From the NCBI GenBank assembly GCA_041859375.1, contig JBHEKP010000346.1:1-7518 (forward strand): DNA of 7,518 nt, read 5' to 3'. How positions within the stretch are numbered: position 1 is the stretch's first letter; the number at the start of each line of letters is the position of its first letter. This document shows, piece after piece, positions 6,393 through 7,518 of this stretch. This DNA is from JBHEKP01 sp041859375 (GTDB lineage Bacteria; Hydrogenedentota; Hydrogenedentia; Hydrogenedentales; CAITNO01). A model generated the notes under the pieces. That model saw only the letters and a list, made by a program, of their open reading frames with translations. It searched no databases and had not been told where the DNA came from. Position numbers and translations under genes: made by a program.

Positions 6393-7518
6393 ATGAAGAA
6401 TTCAGAGGCTTCCGGCGGAAACGGCGGCGCGACACGGCGCGATTTCCTGAAAAGTTCGGCGGCGGCGGCCACGGCCGCGGTGGCGGGCGGGGCCTTCATT
6501 GCGAAAAACGCCCATGCCGCCGGAAGCGACATCATCCGCGTCGGCATGATCGGCTGCGGCCCCCGCTGCACCGGCGCGGCCGCCGAGGCGCTCACCGCCG
6601 ATCCCGGCGCGCGGCTCGTGGCCATGTGCGACATCATCAAGGACCGCATTGTGGCCAAGCGCGAGCGGCTTCAGCAGCAGTTCAAGGACCGGATCATGGT
6701 GGACGACGACCACTGCTTCACCGGCTTTGACGGCTACAGGCAGGTCATCGAGGCCTCCGACGTGGTGCTCATCGCCAACGCGGCCAAGTTCCATCCCTTC
6801 CACGCCATGGCCGCCCTCCAGGCCGGAAAGCACGTCTTTGTGGAAAAACCCCACGGCATCGACCCCGCGGGCATCAAGCTGCTGCGCCGTGCCGCGGATC
6901 TGGCGAAGGAGAAGAAACTCTGCCTGGTCTCCGGGCTGCAGAGCCGCCACCACACCGGCTACCAGGAGACGGTGAAACGGATTCACGACGGGGCCATCGG
7001 CGATATCGTGGGCATCGAGGAGAACTTCCTCCGCCCGCCCTACCAGATCACGCCCCGCGAGGATTGGATGTCGGAGCTGGAGTGGCAGTGCAGCACCCAG
7101 TACCATTTCAACTGGCTCTCCGGCGACGATGTGCCCCAGTCGCTGGTGCACAACCTCGACCGCGCCAGCTGGGTGCTGGGCGATGCCGCGCCGGTGAAGT
7201 GCCACGGACTGGGCGGGCGCTCCTCCATGACCGATCACATCTACGGAAACGTCTTCGACCACCATTCCGTCGTGTATGAGTGCGAAAACGGCGTGCGGAT
7301 TTACGCCTTCTGCCGCACCACCGAGGGCTGCTACAACGACACCTCCAGCACCGTCTTCGGCACCAAGGGGAAGGCGTCCATCCTGAACACCCGCATCTGG
7401 GGCGAGAACGACTGGACCTGGAAGGGGGAATGCAACCCCTACCAGCTTGAGCATGACACCCTCTTCAGGGCCATCCGGTCCGGCGAGCCCGTCAACACCG
7501 GCGACTTCATGGCCCGGA
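6393..7518 (+). CDS. Second Tat-exported Gfo/Idh/MocA oxidoreductase, 3' end cut off
   Basis: The reading frame runs open from ATG 6393 to the right edge, giving 375 residues with no stop; homologues of this layout are about 430 long, so some 50 residues are likely missing. AAGGAGAG (6381-6388) precedes the ATG by 4 bases. The Tat motif is TRRDFLK (14-20), followed by an Ala-rich stretch and a likely signal peptidase site after AHA (40-42). The Rossmann motif is GMIGCGPRCTGAA (51-63), then MCDI (78-81). The family motif VFVEKPHGIDP spans 148-158, and the catalytic region SLVHNLDRASW (250-260) offers His253 and Asp256. The VHNLD form and the GPRxxGA loop place it in a different subfamily from the left gene, so the pair did not arise by recent duplication. 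The expected role is NAD(P)-dependent sugar or polyol oxidation or reduction outside the cytoplasmic membrane. The exact substrate is unknown. Confidence 0.92.
   Translation, partial: MKNSEASGGNGGATRRDFLKSSAAAATAAVAGGAFIAKNAHAAGSDIIRVGMIGCGPRCTGAAAEALTADPGARLVAMCDIIKDRIVAKRERLQQQFKDRIMVDDDHCFTGFDGYRQVIEASDVVLIANAAKFHPFHAMAALQAGKHVFVEKPHGIDPAGIKLLRRAADLAKEKKLCLVSGLQSRHHTGYQETVKRIHDGAIGDIVGIEENFLRPPYQITPREDWMSELEWQCSTQYHFNWLSGDDVPQSLVHNLDRASWVLGDAAPVKCHGLGGRSSMTDHIYGNVFDHHSVVYECENGVRIYAFCRTTEGCYNDTSSTVFGTKGKASILNTRIWGENDWTWKGECNPYQLEHDTLFRAIRSGEPVNTGDFMAR

Noticed and set aside
6402..7454. 350-codon open frame on the - strand opposite the second oxidoreductase
   Set aside because: The + strand frame from 6393 shows Tat, Rossmann, EKP and catalytic motifs. 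The + frame is easy to miss because it runs off the edge without a stop.
1..7518. CRISPR array, tRNA or rRNA gene, insertion sequence or att site
   Set aside because: The only regular repeats are coding (TPR and ELWxxDGT units); no transposase, no cloverleaf and no spacer-repeat pattern was seen.

Overview
The window is GC-rich, uninterrupted bacterial DNA with five protein-coding genes and no RNA genes, insertion sequences, phage genes or CRISPR array that I can see. The gene set is two Tat-exported Gfo/Idh/MocA oxidoreductases, a TMTC-like membrane glycosyltransferase with a long TPR tail, an ELWxxDGT-repeat protein and a large secreted protein of unknown function. This mix is typical of sugar-degrading, exported-protein-rich lineages such as Planctomycetota, Hydrogenedentota or other PVC-like bacteria. 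That placement is inferred from gene content only, and no phylogenetic marker is present.

Layout from left to right. The 3' end of an ELWxxDGT-repeat gene on the + strand (to 571) converges on a secreted protein of unknown function on the - strand (608-2059). The 36-bp gap between them holds a strong GC hairpin whose outer stem reaches both stop codons. The next gene on the - strand (2126-4804) encodes an integral-membrane GT-C-type glycosyltransferase fused to 13 TPR repeats. Upstream of it on the same strand is a Gfo/Idh/MocA oxidoreductase with a Tat signal (4860-6197). A 195-bp divergent intergenic region follows. It carries a near-consensus sigma-70 promoter firing rightwards and three inverted repeats. 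The last gene (6393 to the right edge, + strand) is a second Tat-exported oxidoreductase of a different subfamily, cut off by the window end.

The three - strand genes are spaced 55 and 65 bp apart and could be read together from the divergent region. A perfect TATAAT just before the secreted-protein gene suggests that gene also has its own promoter. The two oxidoreductases are probably redox enzymes acting on sugars or sugar derivatives outside the cytoplasmic membrane, and their shared regulatory region suggests joint control. The glycosyltransferase would act at the membrane on a lipid-linked sugar. No specific pathway can be read from the sequence. I found no clear undescribed system. The points most worth a second look are the divergent control region and the unknown secreted protein.
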